64,000 nt of DNA, from the NCBI GenBank assembly GCA_910578185.1, contig CAJTPN010000009.1:62001-126000 (forward strand), given 5' to 3'. Position numbers and translations under genes: made by a program. Positions 8,479-16,967 of the stretch are shown here, piece after piece. Below the pieces are notes generated by a model. It did not search any database and was not told the origin of the DNA. It saw only the letters and a list, made by a program, of their open reading frames with translations. The first letter of the stretch is position 1. The number at the start of each line of letters is the position of its first letter. Source of the stretch: an uncultured Acetatifactor sp. Its GTDB lineage: Bacteria > Bacillota > Clostridia > Lachnospirales > Lachnospiraceae.

Positions 8479-10845
8479 CTACTGCTGTTCGCTTAAATAG
8501 AGTCCCACCCGATTTTCTATAATCTTTACTACTTGCCTGATACTTTTGGTACCGTTAAAGTAATCCAACGCCTCTTCACAGATGATATCCAGTATGGGAG
8601 CATTGCGGATAGGGATCGCTCTGATCCCTTCCAACGCCTCAAGGTACTCCGCCGCCCGCTCTCTGGTCATATCCTCCCTAGTATAGGTTTTTCGCTCCTT
8701 TACCAGCTCTCCGCCGTCTATGTAGGAAGCATCCACTGTAATCCCATCCTCCTCCGCACGTTGTATCTGTTGTTCTATCCATGCTTCAAGTTGGCTTCTC
8801 TTCACCGGAAAGGTTGCCGCTTTGGCCTGGGTGTTCTCCTCCAGCAAAAAAAGCAGAAATTCCCACGCCCCGTTTCCTGCCTTAGAATCAGCGTTGATGG
8901 CAAAGGTATGGGCGCTTGTCACCGTCCCGTGACAGCCGTCGTCAAACAGGATCCCGCATACCGCATATCCCTCAGAATTAAGCTCACTGCGGCTGTCATA
9001 CTCATATATGCCGTCCAGTCTGACATGGCGCATCAGATTTGGGTACTTATTTCTTTCGTCATAGCCATATCGCTTTGCCGCCTCCAGCAGATCTGCAAAA
9101 AGCGCTCCTCCGAAATCGCAGCTTCCATACTCCCAGTCCACCATTCCCCAAAGGTCTTCGGAACCCTTCAAAAAACTCCTCAGAATGGTCTCCTGGCTAT
9201 CATAGCCAAACAGTACGCCTTCCTCCTCACAGGAAAGCAGGCCTTTCACCAGCGACGCCATATCCGATGCCTCTTCTCCACCCAGCACCCTTTTGTCCAC
9301 GGTATAAAGAAGCGGTGTCCCTCCTTCCGCAGTGATGCCATAGATTTCCTCTCCCTGCCGCCACACGTCAAAAACCAGGGGAAGATACGCCTCCCGGCAA
9401 AGACCCGAGGCATCTATCCAGGGAGTCATATTAAGAACCGCCCCCTTCTCGATCATCCCGCTCATATAACTGTCCAGAAAGCTTCCGTAAAACATATCCG
9501 GCCCTTTTCCGGTGGCAAGCTGCACGCTGGTCAGTCTGGCATACTCCTCCAAGTCCACGGCATTGGAGGCGGCAAATTCCTCCAGCACCACCTGCCAGTC
9601 CGCATTCCTTCGATTGAATTCACGGGCCTGGGCTTTCACCCAGGCAGAAAAAGCCTCTCCGCGAATGGTTACGGCGGGGCGGTCGGCTTCCATGGGATAA
9701 ATCCTCTCCCGGACTCCATATGCCACATAATTTCCGCTCCACGGCGTATTGTACCATAGCACCTCGGCACTGCCATCCCCGCAGACCCTTAACGCCCCCT
9801 GAAGCCAGCCTGTCTCTGTCATCTTTATGGTGCTGTCCCCGGTCACATAGGTGGTTCCGTCAAAGGAAAGCGCCGGCGTAACGCTTCCGTCCGTCAGGTT
9901 CACTTCATAGATTCCCTGGGGCCGAATCCGCAGATACAGATACACACGCCCCTCTTCATCCAATCCACATAACGAACCGGCGCCGCAGTTTAGCTTCTTT
10001 CCTTTCGAGCCGGGAGCGTCCACCGCCACATCCGTCCCGTTCCGTTCGCCGGTATCCGAATCAAAGGCAACGATCCTTATCTCATTCCGCGGTTCATCTC
10101 TCAGCATCATGTACATGCTTCCGTCCGGAAGCTGAAACATCCGGCGAACTCTCACATCAGGTTCCAAAAGGACCTCATACGCAACCTCTCCAGAAGCGCT
10201 TATCTTCATAAAAGTATAGGAATCATAGTTGCCCTTATCAAGTTCCCACCAGCAATAGCAGTTCCCATCCCGGTCCACAAACCAGCCGCACAAGTCCATG
10301 TAATCAGCCACACGGTCCGCATGTTCATGGAACAAATATCCGCTTCTTTTGTAAATATCGCTGAAGGGCTTATGAGGATCCAAAGAAATCAGATCTGCCA
10401 CCAAAAGCTCCCTTGTTCCGTCCGGCCTGTACAGGTAAAGATTGGCAGTTACATCCAAGTCCCTGTAAATCGTCCGATGTAACCAGGTCTTGTCTTTTGC
10501 CAGTGCATCCAGTTCTTCAGGCGTAAGCGACATCATGTCGGCATACACCTGGTCCATGGTTCTTCCTTCCCTGTCCACCGCCTCGATCCAGAGTTGAACC
10601 GGCTCCCCCAGATAATACTGTGTTCCTACAAACACATAGTACCCCATCCGTTCTTTATAATCAATGCGAAACAGCTCTTCCGCTTCCGAACTAATATCGA
10701 ACCCGGCATTTTCTGTGCGGATAACCAGCTCTCTTTCCTCTGTGGACGGTTTCTCCGGGCCGGAGGGGATTTCCTCTTCCCTGCCGCAGCATACAAGGAA
10801 GAAAACGGCAAAAAACAGCATGCCATAGAGTAAATATTTCTTCAT
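8479..10845 (-). CDS. Large extracellular solute-binding lipoprotein (family 1-like) with N-terminal beta-rich domain
   Basis: 788 residues. The N-terminus has a hydrophobic core ending LVCCG, an atypical lipobox, so it is probably a membrane-anchored lipoprotein. Residues about 30-385 are beta-rich with repeated short sheet motifs (D-x-DG, GSMYMM), propeller-like. Residues about 395-720 resemble family 1 solute-binding proteins: a VKAQAREFNRRN helix, ATGKGPDMFYG, LNMTPWID and an inter-lobe hinge. RBS GGAGG lies 10 bases before ATG. It is far longer than the usual 420-500 residues because of the extra domain. No ABC permease or ATPase is adjacent, so it may be a sensor or use a distant transporter. 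Ligand unknown. Confidence 0.8.
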   Translation of the reverse strand: MKKYLLYGMLFFAVFFLVCCGREEEIPSGPEKPSTEERELVIRTENAGFDISSEAEELFRIDYKERMGYYVFVGTQYYLGEPVQLWIEAVDREGRTMDQVYADMMSLTPEELDALAKDKTWLHRTIYRDLDVTANLYLYRPDGTRELLVADLISLDPHKPFSDIYKRSGYLFHEHADRVADYMDLCGWFVDRDGNCYCWWELDKGNYDSYTFMKISASGEVAYEVLLEPDVRVRRMFQLPDGSMYMMLRDEPRNEIRIVAFDSDTGERNGTDVAVDAPGSKGKKLNCGAGSLCGLDEEGRVYLYLRIRPQGIYEVNLTDGSVTPALSFDGTTYVTGDSTIKMTETGWLQGALRVCGDGSAEVLWYNTPWSGNYVAYGVRERIYPMEADRPAVTIRGEAFSAWVKAQAREFNRRNADWQVVLEEFAASNAVDLEEYARLTSVQLATGKGPDMFYGSFLDSYMSGMIEKGAVLNMTPWIDASGLCREAYLPLVFDVWRQGEEIYGITAEGGTPLLYTVDKRVLGGEEASDMASLVKGLLSCEEEGVLFGYDSQETILRSFLKGSEDLWGMVDWEYGSCDFGGALFADLLEAAKRYGYDERNKYPNLMRHVRLDGIYEYDSRSELNSEGYAVCGILFDDGCHGTVTSAHTFAINADSKAGNGAWEFLLFLLEENTQAKAATFPVKRSQLEAWIEQQIQRAEEDGITVDASYIDGGELVKERKTYTREDMTRERAAEYLEALEGIRAIPIRNAPILDIICEEALDYFNGTKSIRQVVKIIENRVGLYLSEQQ

Positions 10846-11005
10846 AATATACGCCTCCTCCTGAATTCATCCTGGACGGGCTGCCGCTTCCAGGGCATAC
10901 CAACGCCGCCAAAGCGAAACAGCCCATCACTAAAAAGGGAATCTGATACGTTTACAGGGAATCATCTGGTCTGTTTTTCATTGTCAGTTCTCATATTTTC
11001 TTACT

Positions 11006-11380
11006 TTATACCTTAGGGTCGTTGGGATCATCACTCATGGTGGTTTCATGATACCCACATACGTTGCAGTTAACCTCGAACATGTACAGACCGTTCTGTA
11101 AGTCTTCAATCATTGCCCAACCAGGGTCATGTCCTTCATAAGCGCCATAATCAAAAGCAATGTGAACGGGATTTTTGCATTTACAGCATACCTCAACGAC
11201 TCTTGTTCTTTCCATATGGCCTCCATCGTCGCTGAAATACCCGTCCTGCTCTCGGTCAGTAGTTGTCTTTTCGTGCCAGCAATCTTCCTCCGCCTGCACG
11301 GCCAGCTGCCGGAATCCCATTGCACCAATGCAAATCGTGCATGCCATTACTATACTCCATTTTAACTTTTTGTTTTTCAT
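11006..11380 (-). CDS. Small exported cysteine-containing protein, unknown function
   Basis: 124 residues. A signal peptide of about 30 residues ends near VQA-EE. The mature part is acidic and carries two cysteine pairs (CCKC and CNVC), a spacing that could bind metal or form disulfides. AAAGGA lies 10 bases before ATG, and a consensus promoter lies at 11462-11490. I recognise no family. Its own promoter and export signal make it a real gene rather than a chance frame. Confidence 0.75.
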   Translation of the reverse strand: MKNKKLKWSIVMACTICIGAMGFRQLAVQAEEDCWHEKTTTDREQDGYFSDDGGHMERTRVVEVCCKCKNPVHIAFDYGAYEGHDPGWAMIEDLQNGLYMFEVNCNVCGYHETTMSDDPNDPKV

Positions 11381-11461
11381 ATTTCTTTTATCCTTTCAGC
11401 ATAGAATTTTCCTCCCTGAACTGGATCCTACTTCCAAATCAAATTCCCCTTTTATAGAAAA

Positions 11462-11490
11462 ATAATAACGTATATTCTTAAAATTGTCAA
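11462..11490 (-). promoter_or_regulatory. Minus-strand promoter for the small exported Cys protein
   Basis: On the minus strand TTGACA (11490-11485), 17-nt spacer, TATTAT (11467-11462). It lies about 80 bases upstream of the start codon at 11380. Confidence 0.75.
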
Positions 11491-11660
11491 TCTGGTATTT
11501 GCTTTTGCATATAACACAATACATTTTTACAGTTATTATCCTGTAATGATTTTCTTTTTCTTGAAGGTGCTACCTTGCAACAGCTTATAGCATCAGACAA
11601 GATTTTCGCATTATCTTCCGAAGCTGTATTCACATCATAGCGGAATATTTTAAATTAAAC

Positions 11661-11689
11661 TTGACAAGAGCCTAAAATCTGCATATACT
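11661..11689 (+). promoter_or_regulatory. tyrS: Promoter of the T-box-tyrS transcript
   Basis: TTGACA (11661-11666), 17-nt spacer, TATACT (11684-11689): near-consensus. Transcription would start about 11696, giving a leader of about 470 bases before tyrS. Confidence 0.8.
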
Positions 11690-11696
11690 AAATATA

Positions 11697-12003
11697 GTTT
11701 TATATACATTTGATTGAAAAAGGCAATGACAAGAAGAAGTAGCACAGGATGGAGCGTACAGAAAGCAGCCGGTTGATGAGAGGCGCATGGGAAGTTATGT
11801 GTGAATACATCTTTGAGCTTCGCACCAAATGTCCATGAGGATTAGTAGGCTGCGACGGTTCCCGCATCCGTTATCGTGCTAGGGTATAACCCATGATTGG
11901 ACATGGACGTACTCGAAGAGGCAGGCGGTGTGAGCTGTCTGTGAACATTAGGTGGTATCGCGAGAAAATGACTCTCGCCCTTTTGAAAGGGCGGGAGTTT
12001 TTT
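11697..12003 (+). promoter_or_regulatory. T-box riboswitch, tyrosine-specific, with intrinsic terminator
   Basis: Tyrosyl-tRNA-sensing leader that permits read-through into tyrS when uncharged tRNA-Tyr accumulates. The T-box core GGTGGTATCGCG lies at 11951-11962. The terminator has a 12-bp stem (11971-11982 with 11987-11998) followed by a T6 run. The likely specifier codon is TAC at 11806-11808 inside GTGAATACATC, matching tyrosine and the downstream gene. The stem II-like segment GACGGTTCCCGCATCC at about 11856 is also typical. Read by eye; the secondary structure was not computed. Confidence 0.9.
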
Positions 12004-12169
12004 GTTTTGCGTGCATGGAACCGGAGGAAAGCGGAACTGGAAACAGCGTCCGGAGGAGAGATGCCGGAGGTAGTAAGGCGAACGTAGAGAGTCTGACTAC
12101 CTCCCCTGTAAAGGCATGGAACCGGAGGAAAGCGGAACTGGAATAAGAAAACAAAAAGGAGAGCTGAAA
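12004..12169 (+). repeat. Post-terminator leader with a perfect 30-bp direct repeat and a hairpin
   Basis: Between the T-box terminator and tyrS, a 30-base sequence beginning GCATGGAACCGGAGG occurs twice without mismatch, at 12013-12042 and 12114-12143. Between the copies a 9-bp perfect inverted repeat (12066-12074 with 12096-12104) can form a stem. A third, near-identical copy of the repeat core lies at 16867-16893. Function unknown. Confidence 0.8.
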
Positions 12170-13462
12170 ATGAGTCAGGAAATCAGTGAGAAGAATGGGA
12201 ACAATGGATCAAGTAAGGCAGAAGGGGTGAACTTGGTGAAAGACAGTGTGGTGGCAGAACAGGTACGGCATCAGATGCGGGTTATTCGACAGGGGGCGGC
12301 GGAATTGATCGGCGAGGAGGAACTGGAACAGAAGATCACTCGAAGTATTCTTACAGGTAATCCGTTGACGATTAAGTTCGGTATGGACCCCAGCGCACCT
12401 GATATTCATCTTGGGCATGCGGTGGCGCTCAGAAAGTTAAAGCAGATGCAGGATTTAGGGCATACAGTTGTGATCGTAATCGGTGATTTTACCGGCAAAA
12501 TCGGAGATCCAACGGGGAGGAGCAAGGGAAGAAAGGCTATGACGGACAGCGAAGTGCTTCTAAATGCCCAGACATATCAGGAACAGATTTTTCATATCCT
12601 GAACCGGGATCGGACGCAGGTTCGCTATAACGGGGAATGGCTGGAGATGTTGAATTTAAACGAAGTGCTGAAGCTGGCTTCCACCATCACCGTGGCCAGG
12701 ATGATGGAACGTGATGATTTTCAAAGACGTTTTCGGGGAGGCGTTCCCATTGGACTTCATGAATTCTTTTATCCGCTTCTGCAGGCATATGATTCTTTGG
12801 AGCTGAAGGCGGATCTGGAATTGGGAGGCTTGGACCAGACCTTTAATGTCCTTATGGGTAGAAGCCTGCAAAAAGATTGGGGACAGGAACCGCAGGCGGC
12901 GCTGTTTATGCCTCTTTTGGAGGGAATCGACGGCGTGGAAAAGATGAGCAAAAGCCTGGGAAATTATATCGGAGTTTATGAGAGTGCCTCTGAAATGTTT
13001 ACCAAAGTTATGCAGGTGCCGGATAAATTGATTGTGAAGTATTTTGAACTGACTACGGACATCATGCCGGAGGATTTGGACAAAATCAAAGAACAGCTTG
13101 CAGATGGAGTAAATCCCAAAGATTGTAAGCTGCTTTTGGCCAGGGCTGTGACTTCTCTTTATCACTCTGCGGAAGAATGTGAGGCTGCGGAGGCATTTTT
13201 CAGGGAGGCATATACAAATAAGGGGGTTCCGGAGCAGGTGGAAAGCCTGCCTGTGGTGCTGGAAAAAGGTACCTTACATGACTGCGTCAGGCCGCTTATC
13301 AGCGCAGGTGTGGTTGCCAGCGGAGCGGAATTCCGTAGATTGGTTTCCCAGGGAGGTGTGCGTAAAAACGGTATTCAGGTGACCATCTTGGAGGAGGCGA
13401 TACAGACGGGGGATATCCTGAAAGTAGGTAAAAGAAAATTTGTGCGCGTGGAGTTGTGCTGA
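12170..13462 (+). CDS. tyrS: Tyrosyl-tRNA synthetase
   Basis: Class I aminoacyl-tRNA synthetase charging tRNA-Tyr in the cytoplasm. 430 residues. ATP-site HIGH motif is HLGH at residues 80-83; the mobile loop KMSKS is at 258-262. An S4-like RNA-binding domain occupies about 365-430 (RPLISAGVVASGAEFRRLV). The length and HLGH variant fit the TyrZ-like branch. Start ATG 12170 has AAGGAGAG nine bases before it; the longer in-frame start at 12116 lies in the repeat and has none. The tyrosine T-box upstream independently supports the specificity. Confidence 0.97.
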   Translation: MSQEISEKNGNNGSSKAEGVNLVKDSVVAEQVRHQMRVIRQGAAELIGEEELEQKITRSILTGNPLTIKFGMDPSAPDIHLGHAVALRKLKQMQDLGHTVVIVIGDFTGKIGDPTGRSKGRKAMTDSEVLLNAQTYQEQIFHILNRDRTQVRYNGEWLEMLNLNEVLKLASTITVARMMERDDFQRRFRGGVPIGLHEFFYPLLQAYDSLELKADLELGGLDQTFNVLMGRSLQKDWGQEPQAALFMPLLEGIDGVEKMSKSLGNYIGVYESASEMFTKVMQVPDKLIVKYFELTTDIMPEDLDKIKEQLADGVNPKDCKLLLARAVTSLYHSAEECEAAEAFFREAYTNKGVPEQVESLPVVLEKGTLHDCVRPLISAGVVASGAEFRRLVSQGGVRKNGIQVTILEEAIQTGDILKVGKRKFVRVELC

Positions 13463-13503
13463 TTTGCCGTAAGGCATTGTATTCTATGATATGTGTATTC
13501 ACA

Positions 13504-13529
13504 ACAGTTCAGCGGCCTGTCTGAACTGT
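13504..13529 (+). terminator. Hairpin after tyrS, possible weak terminator
   Basis: A perfect 9-bp stem (13504-13512 with 13521-13529), 8-nt loop. The T/A-rich tract follows only after seven more bases, so termination may be inefficient. Confidence 0.4.
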
Positions 13530-13559
13530 AGCCCTTTATAAAAAAACGGAAAAAAATGG

Positions 13560-13588
13560 TTGACATTTACGCCCGTATTGCTTATACT
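13560..13588 (+). promoter_or_regulatory. Strong promoter for the leader peptide/ABC exporter operon
   Basis: TTGACA (13560-13565), exactly 17 nt, TATACT (13583-13588). It is among the best promoters in the window and feeds the leader ORF and attenuator ahead of the exporter. Confidence 0.85.
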
Positions 13589-13624
13589 AGAAAAGTAAAA
13601 AAATTAAGGAAAGGAGGCAATGAA

Positions 13625-13702
13625 ATGATGTTGAAGCATTTTGAAAGAGATTACAACAAAAAAGAAAGAAATTGTCTCCCGGTATATCGCGACTTGAATT
13701 GA
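13625..13702 (+). CDS. 25-residue putative leader peptide of the ABC exporter operon
   Basis: Short frame starting ATG-ATG, ending TGA at 13700-13702, with a full AAGGAGG site seven bases upstream. The peptide is Lys/Arg/Asp/Tyr-rich (contains FERDYNKKERN). It lies between a strong promoter and a hairpin terminator (13763-13796) placed before the transporter genes. That is the layout of ribosome-mediated attenuators such as bmrB ahead of bmrCD in Bacillus subtilis. Homology to BmrB is not claimed; only the arrangement is similar. Translation is inferred from the ribosome binding site. Confidence 0.65.
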   Translation: MMLKHFERDYNKKERNCLPVYRDLN

Positions 13703-13713
13703 TCCGTTTAGCA

Positions 13714-13796
13714 GCTGTGTGTTTGTTCACAGAGTTTTGCCTGAACAGAGAGATTATATTGAGCCATGACTACTTTAGCAGGAGTCATGGCTTTTT
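13714..13796 (+). promoter_or_regulatory. Transcription attenuator with competing hairpins before the exporter
   Basis: The terminator stem 13763-13771/13783-13791 is a perfect 9-bp pair followed by T5. Upstream, CTGTG (13715-13719) can pair with CACAG (13728-13732), or TGTTCA (13724-13729) can pair with TGAACA (13742-13747). These two use overlapping bases and are mutually exclusive. Stalling of a ribosome on the leader ORF could shift the balance; this is inference from layout. Confidence 0.6.
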
Positions 13797-13847
13797 GTTG
13801 TGATTCGGGAGGTTGAAGCAAAAGGTAAATGGAAGGAGGATTTTCCA

Positions 13848-16163
13848 ATGAATTTACCGAACAGTTTTATCAGCGTTGTCCGTAAATATGGGATTGCACA
13901 GGAGGATATTATCTTTGCGGCAATGGCGGACTTTGATGTAGAGTACCGCTTTGCGAATTCCATTGCGGCGATCACCAAAGAAAAGCTGATTTTGGCGGCT
14001 TATCCTTATCAGGAGAATGCCGAATATGATTTTGGGGGATATGGCGGATGGCAGGTGAAAGATCCGACACTGTCCGAAGAACCGGCGGTTCAGATTTTTG
14101 AACTGGAAAATGCGGAGACCATGGAGGTCATCCGGCAGGTTGCAACCGGTTTGCTCATGGTAAAAATAGACGGTGTGGAGCGTAATTTATGTCACTTTTC
14201 CAATACCAGGATGGAATCCTTTCTGCGTATTTGTCGTCTGTTTGAAAAGTTGAAAAAGGGAGAAGAAATCACCAAGGAGGATCTGGACGTAAAGCGGGGC
14301 AAGGAATGCTGCCCTAAGTGCGGTATGATTTATCCCGATCAAGAGAGGAAAATCTGTCCAAAGTGTATGGACAAAAAGTCCATTTTACTGCGGGTGATGG
14401 GGTATTTTAAACCATACAAAAAATACCTGGCGGTAATGGTGCTGTGTTATCTGGGTACGGCGGTGCTGAATTTGGTGTGGCCTTATTTGAGCGGTACGGT
14501 GCTGTATGACAATGTACTTGCGAGGAACGAGGCGTTTCTAACAATGCTCCAGCTTCCCGCAGGCCGCTTTGTGACCGCGTTGACCATACTGGTGCTGGCC
14601 ATGATTGTGACCAAGGTAATGATTCAAGGGGTGGGAATTCTACAGGGCGTATTGACGGCAAAGATTGCGCCGGAGGTTGTGGCCAAGCTGAAAAGTCAGG
14701 TTTTTACCTCCATGGGCAGACTCTCCATCAGTTTTTATTCCAGACGGCAGACCGGAGGCCTGATGACCAGGGTTTCCGATGATTCGGAGCAAATAACAAG
14801 CTTTTTCATTGACGGCATTCCGTATTTCTTTATTAATGTTGGAAATATTCTTTTCACATGTGTGATTATGTTTACGCTGAATCCGCTTTTGGCGCTGGCG
14901 ACCATTATCCTGATGCCGATACTTGTGGTAATCAGCTACCGGATGATACCTCATTTATGGCATTATTATGGCAAGCAGCATCGGGCAAATCGACGCATGA
15001 AAGGGCAGATGAATGAGAACCTTACCGGCGCCAGAGTGGTTAAGGCTTTCGGGCAACAGGCGCAGGAGATGACACGTTTCACTAAAAGCAACGGCAAGCT
15101 AAGGGATGCGCAAATGGATGTGGCCCGCTATGACAATAAGTTTTTTGCGCTGTATTGTTCGGTGGAGGATACTATCAGCTTCCTTGTGTGGGCCGTGGGC
15201 GGTGCCATGATAATCGGAGGCTCCAATATTGAACTGGGACTTCTGCTGACATTTTCCGGATATGTGGGGCAACTGAAAGGGCCGCTGGAATTTATGTCCC
15301 GTATTATTCGTTGGTATACCAACTGTATGAACTCAGCGCAAAGGATGTTTGAGATTATTGATGCGGTTCCGGAAGTAAAAGAGGCGTCGGATCCCATTCG
15401 GCCCGAGACGCTCCGGGGAGAAATTGAGCTGAAAAATGTTACCTTTGGATATGAGGCTCATAAACCGATTTTGAAGGATATCAGTTTTCATGTGGAGGCC
15501 GGGGAAGTATTTGGTATTGTGGGACGTTCCGGAGCCGGAAAGTCTACTTTGGTGAATCTGATATCCCGCCTTTATGATACCCAGGAAGGGGAAGTATTGG
15601 TGGACGGGGTCAATGTAAAACAGTACGGATTCCGGGAGCTGCGCAAAAATGTGGCCATGGTGTCGCAGGAAACCTATATTTTTATGGGAACGGTGGCGGA
15701 AAATATCGCATATGCCAGACCGGAGGCCACCAGGGAAGAGATTATTCGTGCTGCCATCCAGGCCAATGCGCATGATTTTATCTGCAAGATGCCTGAAGGC
15801 TATGATACGCTGCTTGGTTCCTCCAGCCGTTCTCTTTCCGGCGGAGAGAAACAGAGAATATCCATTGCAAGAGCAATTCTGGCGGATCCCAAGATATTGA
15901 TTCTGGACGAAGCCACATCTGCGGTGGATACGGAGACGGAATTGGCCATTCAGAAGGCTTTGGAGAAGCTGGAAAAGGGAAGGACGGTACTGTCCATTGC
16001 CCACAGACTTTCCACCCTTCGGAATGCAACACATTTGATCGTTTTGGATGACGGCAGGTTGACTGAGTCGGGAACTCATGAGGAATTATTGGCAAAGAAA
16101 GGAACGTTCTATAAACTGAGTGAGCTGCAGACCAAGGCGCTCGCTATGCGTGGAATTGAGTAG
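13848..16163 (+). CDS. ABC exporter half-transporter with N-terminal domain and zinc ribbon (first subunit)
   Basis: 771 residues. Residues 1-150 are an uncharacterised N-terminal domain, followed by a zinc ribbon (Cys155/158 and 170/173), six membrane segments (about 185-470) and an ATPase domain: Walker A GRSGAGKS 559-566, signature LSGGE 663-667, Walker B LILDEATS, and the switch histidine in AHRLS. Start ATG 13848 follows AAGGAGGA. With the subunit at 16968 it probably forms a heterodimeric exporter. The DUF1854 gene between them recalls the DUF1854-linked exporters annotated as cyanophycin-associated in other bacteria, but no cyanophycin synthetase is present here. Substrate unknown; the upstream attenuator suggests inducibility by a translation inhibitor. 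Confidence 0.92.
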   Translation: MNLPNSFISVVRKYGIAQEDIIFAAMADFDVEYRFANSIAAITKEKLILAAYPYQENAEYDFGGYGGWQVKDPTLSEEPAVQIFELENAETMEVIRQVATGLLMVKIDGVERNLCHFSNTRMESFLRICRLFEKLKKGEEITKEDLDVKRGKECCPKCGMIYPDQERKICPKCMDKKSILLRVMGYFKPYKKYLAVMVLCYLGTAVLNLVWPYLSGTVLYDNVLARNEAFLTMLQLPAGRFVTALTILVLAMIVTKVMIQGVGILQGVLTAKIAPEVVAKLKSQVFTSMGRLSISFYSRRQTGGLMTRVSDDSEQITSFFIDGIPYFFINVGNILFTCVIMFTLNPLLALATIILMPILVVISYRMIPHLWHYYGKQHRANRRMKGQMNENLTGARVVKAFGQQAQEMTRFTKSNGKLRDAQMDVARYDNKFFALYCSVEDTISFLVWAVGGAMIIGGSNIELGLLLTFSGYVGQLKGPLEFMSRIIRWYTNCMNSAQRMFEIIDAVPEVKEASDPIRPETLRGEIELKNVTFGYEAHKPILKDISFHVEAGEVFGIVGRSGAGKSTLVNLISRLYDTQEGEVLVDGVNVKQYGFRELRKNVAMVSQETYIFMGTVAENIAYARPEATREEIIRAAIQANAHDFICKMPEGYDTLLGSSSRSLSGGEKQRISIARAILADPKILILDEATSAVDTETELAIQKALEKLEKGRTVLSIAHRLSTLRNATHLIVLDDGRLTESGTHEELLAKKGTFYKLSELQTKALAMRGIE

Positions 16164-16195
16164 AGATATTTTATTGTGTTCAGTAAATTTAAACA

Positions 16196-16264
16196 GCATC
16201 TGCCGCACAATTCTTTTAGGCCGGAAATGGTTCTCGGTATTTCAGGATACTATCTGGCAGATGC
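16196..16264 (+). repeat. Long-range inverted repeat between exporter gene and DUF1854 gene
   Basis: GCATCTGCC (16196-16204) is exactly complementary to GGCAGATGC (16256-16264) across a 51-base loop, immediately before the DUF1854 ribosome binding site. It could structure the intergenic mRNA and tune expression of downstream genes. No T-run follows. Confidence 0.45.
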
Positions 16265-16287
16265 GGAACTTAAAATAGGAGGTCTAT

Positions 16288-16866
16288 ATGGACGAGAATG
16301 AAAATAATATGCCGGATCTGCTGGATCTGGATGAATTTGATGAGGAAGCCTTGAAGGCGGAGTCTGCGGAATTATTGGAAATGCGGTTTTTAAACGGCGA
16401 AAATGCCGTTTTTTGCAGGACGGAAGGTGGGTTTATCTCGCTGAAGACAGGGGATAAGACCTATGACAGAGTTGGGGTATATCTTACTTTCCCGCTGACC
16501 AATCCGGAGGAATTTATCTCAATCCGCGAAGCGGACGAGAAGGCAAAGGAAATTGGCATTGTGGAGAAACTTGGCGCACTGCCGAAAGATCAACAGGAAA
16601 TGTTGCGGGAACAGATCAAGCTGCGCTATTTTATGCCTGTGATTACCAAGGTATTGGATGTGAAGGATGAGTATGGATATGCCTATTGGAATGTAACTAC
16701 TACCTTTGGCGCCTGCCGTTTCACCACGCAGATGAGCGGTGATGCGGTGATTCATTTAAGTGATTCCAGACTTCTGGTGACGGATATAGATGGAAACCGT
16801 TATGAGATTCCGGATTTCTATCAGCTTGGTGTTATGGAGCGCAAAAAGCTGGATCTGTTTATCTGA
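16288..16866 (+). CDS. DUF1854 family protein
   Basis: 192-residue soluble protein with an acidic N-terminus and the DUF1854 core: a strand set around YDRVGVYLTFPLTNPEEFISIR, a helix with KIGI-type sequence, LRYFMPVITKV, and Y.YWNV.T..G.C.F near the end. DUF1854 genes are typically found beside ABC exporters of the type flanking it here. Molecular role unknown; an accessory or regulatory subunit of the exporter is the natural guess. RBS AGGAGG lies seven bases before ATG. The stop codon abuts a dispersed intergenic repeat. Confidence 0.88.
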   Translation: MDENENNMPDLLDLDEFDEEALKAESAELLEMRFLNGENAVFCRTEGGFISLKTGDKTYDRVGVYLTFPLTNPEEFISIREADEKAKEIGIVEKLGALPKDQQEMLREQIKLRYFMPVITKVLDVKDEYGYAYWNVTTTFGACRFTTQMSGDAVIHLSDSRLLVTDIDGNRYEIPDFYQLGVMERKKLDLFI

Positions 16867-16958
16867 AACCGGAGGAATGCGGAACTGAAAAACCCATCCA
16901 TAGAAACTTCAGTTGCGGTAAAAGGAACCGATAAGGACGGATGCGCAACGGAAATAGA
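16867..16958 (+). repeat. Intergenic repeat copies before the second ABC subunit
   Basis: 16867-16893 matches 24 of 27 bases of the repeat core found twice before tyrS. 16930-16958 matches 25 of 29 bases of a second motif found at 47065-47093, there too just upstream of a start codon. Both copies sit between two co-transcribed genes. Confidence 0.65.
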
Positions 16959-16967
16959 GAGGTATTT

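Noticed and set aside
8533..9759. 408-residue open frame on the plus strand
   Set aside because: Antisense shadow of the solute-binding lipoprotein gene, no ribosome site or motif.
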